Positions 12,669 to 13,222 of a DNA stretch of 13,222 bases are shown piece by piece (the stretch's first letter is position 1; each line of letters begins with the position of its first letter). The stretch is from positions 1-13,222 of the forward strand of contig NZ_CAKTYH010000051.1 in the NCBI RefSeq assembly GCF_934632265.1, read 5' to 3'. This DNA comes from an uncultured Senegalimassilia sp. (GTDB lineage Bacteria; Actinomycetota; Coriobacteriia; Coriobacteriales; Eggerthellaceae). The position numbers were made by a program, and so were the translations under genes. Below the pieces are notes generated by a model. That model saw only the letters and a list, made by a program, of their open reading frames with translations, did no database searches and was not told the origin of the DNA.

Positions 12669-13162
12669 GCCTGGAATTCAGCGCCCTGCGCATAGGGCAG
12701 GGCTTTGACGTGCATAAGCTGGTCGAGGGCCGCAAACTCATCATCGGCGGTGTCGATATCCCGCACACCTTGGGCCTGCTCGGCCACTCCGATGCCGATG
12801 TGCTGGCGCATGCCGTGGCAGATGCGCTGCTCGGCGCCATCCGCGGCGGCGATATCGGCAAGCTCTTCCCCGACACCGATCCTGAATGGGAGGGGGCCGA
12901 TTCCATGAAGCTGCTTGCTGCCGTGGCGGCAAAGGTGCGCGAAGAGGGCTACCAGATTATCGATATCGATAGCGTCATCGCAGCTCAGGCACCGAAGATG
13001 GCGCCGCATCGCCAGCAGATGCGCGAGAACCTGGCGGCTGCCATGGGCATCGCGGTCGACAACGTCGGCGTGAAGGCCACCACCACGGAGCACTTGGGCT
13101 TCGACGGCCGTCAAGAGGGCATATCCGCCACGGCCGTGGCCTTGCTGGCGCGATGTAGCTAG
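12665..13162 (+). CDS. ispF: 2-C-methyl-D-erythritol 2,4-cyclodiphosphate synthase
   Basis: 165 residues, normal length. It cyclises CDP-ME 2-phosphate to MEcPP, two steps after IspD in the MEP pathway. Motifs: [11 protein letters not shown] (9-19) with metal ligands Asp15 and His17, [20 protein letters not shown] (39-58) with His49 as third ligand, [11 protein letters not shown] (63-73), and the C-terminal signature [20 protein letters not shown] (136-155). ATG 12665 overlaps the ispD TGA by ATGA, indicating translational coupling, with AGGAG just upstream. Together they form an ispDF pair; ispE would be needed elsewhere. The protein is complete before the window edge. Confidence 0.97.
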   Translation: MSLEFSALRIGQGFDVHKLVEGRKLIIGGVDIPHTLGLLGHSDADVLAHAVADALLGAIRGGDIGKLFPDTDPEWEGADSMKLLAAVAAKVREEGYQIIDIDSVIAAQAPKMAPHRQQMRENLAAAMGIAVDNVGVKATTTEHLGFDGRQEGISATAVALLARCS

Positions 13163-13164
13163 CG

Positions 13165-13190
13165 CGGGCGCGGTTTTCGACGCCCGGCCT
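13165..13190 (+). terminator. Weak terminator-like hairpin after ispF
   Basis: CGGGCG (13165-13170) pairs with CGCCCG (13181-13186) around a 10-nt loop, 2 bp after the ispF stop, followed by GCCTTTCG. The stem is short and the T run minimal. No gene start with a ribosome-binding site is visible before the window ends. Confidence 0.3.
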
Positions 13191-13222
13191 TTCGCAACCT
13201 TGCCAATCCGCCGCACCATGCG

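Noticed and set aside
13218..13222. ATG at the right edge as the start of a next gene
   Set aside because: No ribosome-binding site precedes it and only five bases remain, so nothing can be supported.
1..13222. CRISPR arrays, insertion sequences, prophage or toxin-antitoxin genes
   Set aside because: No regularly spaced repeats, transposase motifs, terminal repeats or phage-like genes were seen; the tRNA-Pro has no flanking integrase or duplicated 3' end.

Overview
The window comes from a high-GC bacterial chromosome. Gene content and protein character suggest a coriobacterium, most likely Eggerthellaceae (Eggerthella, Gordonibacter or a relative). The grounds are a GC-rich actinobacterial-type genome, a dnaX-ybaB-recR cluster, molybdenum-cofactor and multi-cluster Fe-S genes together, and a CIRCE-controlled clpC with no ctsR or mcsAB beside it. 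The genus is inference. Nothing looks like a prophage, transposon or CRISPR array; this is core chromosome, and the unusual signal lies mostly between the genes.

Layout. 1-1076: the end of dnaX, then ybaB and recR (replication and recombination repair), closed by a GC-rich terminator. 1077-1542: a long non-coding stretch with an AT-rich island. The island carries a near-consensus minus-strand promoter followed about 75 nt later by a minus-strand terminator, which together look like a small RNA gene. On the plus strand it is followed by a highly structured putative leader and a 20-codon ORF joined to the next gene by ATGA. 1543-4192: a MobB-MobA fusion for molybdenum-cofactor maturation and a multi-cluster ferredoxin-like protein. 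4247-4395: a self-contained tRNA-Pro(CGG) unit. 4476-5341: tatA (protein export) and greA (transcript cleavage factor), separated by a strong terminator hairpin only 20 nt before greA. 5535-7478: lysS, with an appended tRNA-binding domain.

7598-8752 is an AI-2E-family membrane protein on the minus strand, convergent with lysS and divergent from clpC. 8753-9078 is the divergent regulatory region with a CIRCE (HrcA) operator. 9079-11652 is clpC, the AAA+ unfoldase partner of ClpP. 11820-13162 is ispD-ispF, two enzymes of the MEP isoprenoid pathway overlapping by ATGA.

Most genes are housekeeping. The parts most worth following are the 1196-1546 regulatory module in front of mobBA, the LysRS-tRNA-binding-domain fusion, the CIRCE control of clpC, the atypical Fe-S protein, and the terminator placed directly against greA. 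Large antisense reading frames opposite clpC, lysS and mobBA are by-products of GC-rich codon usage.
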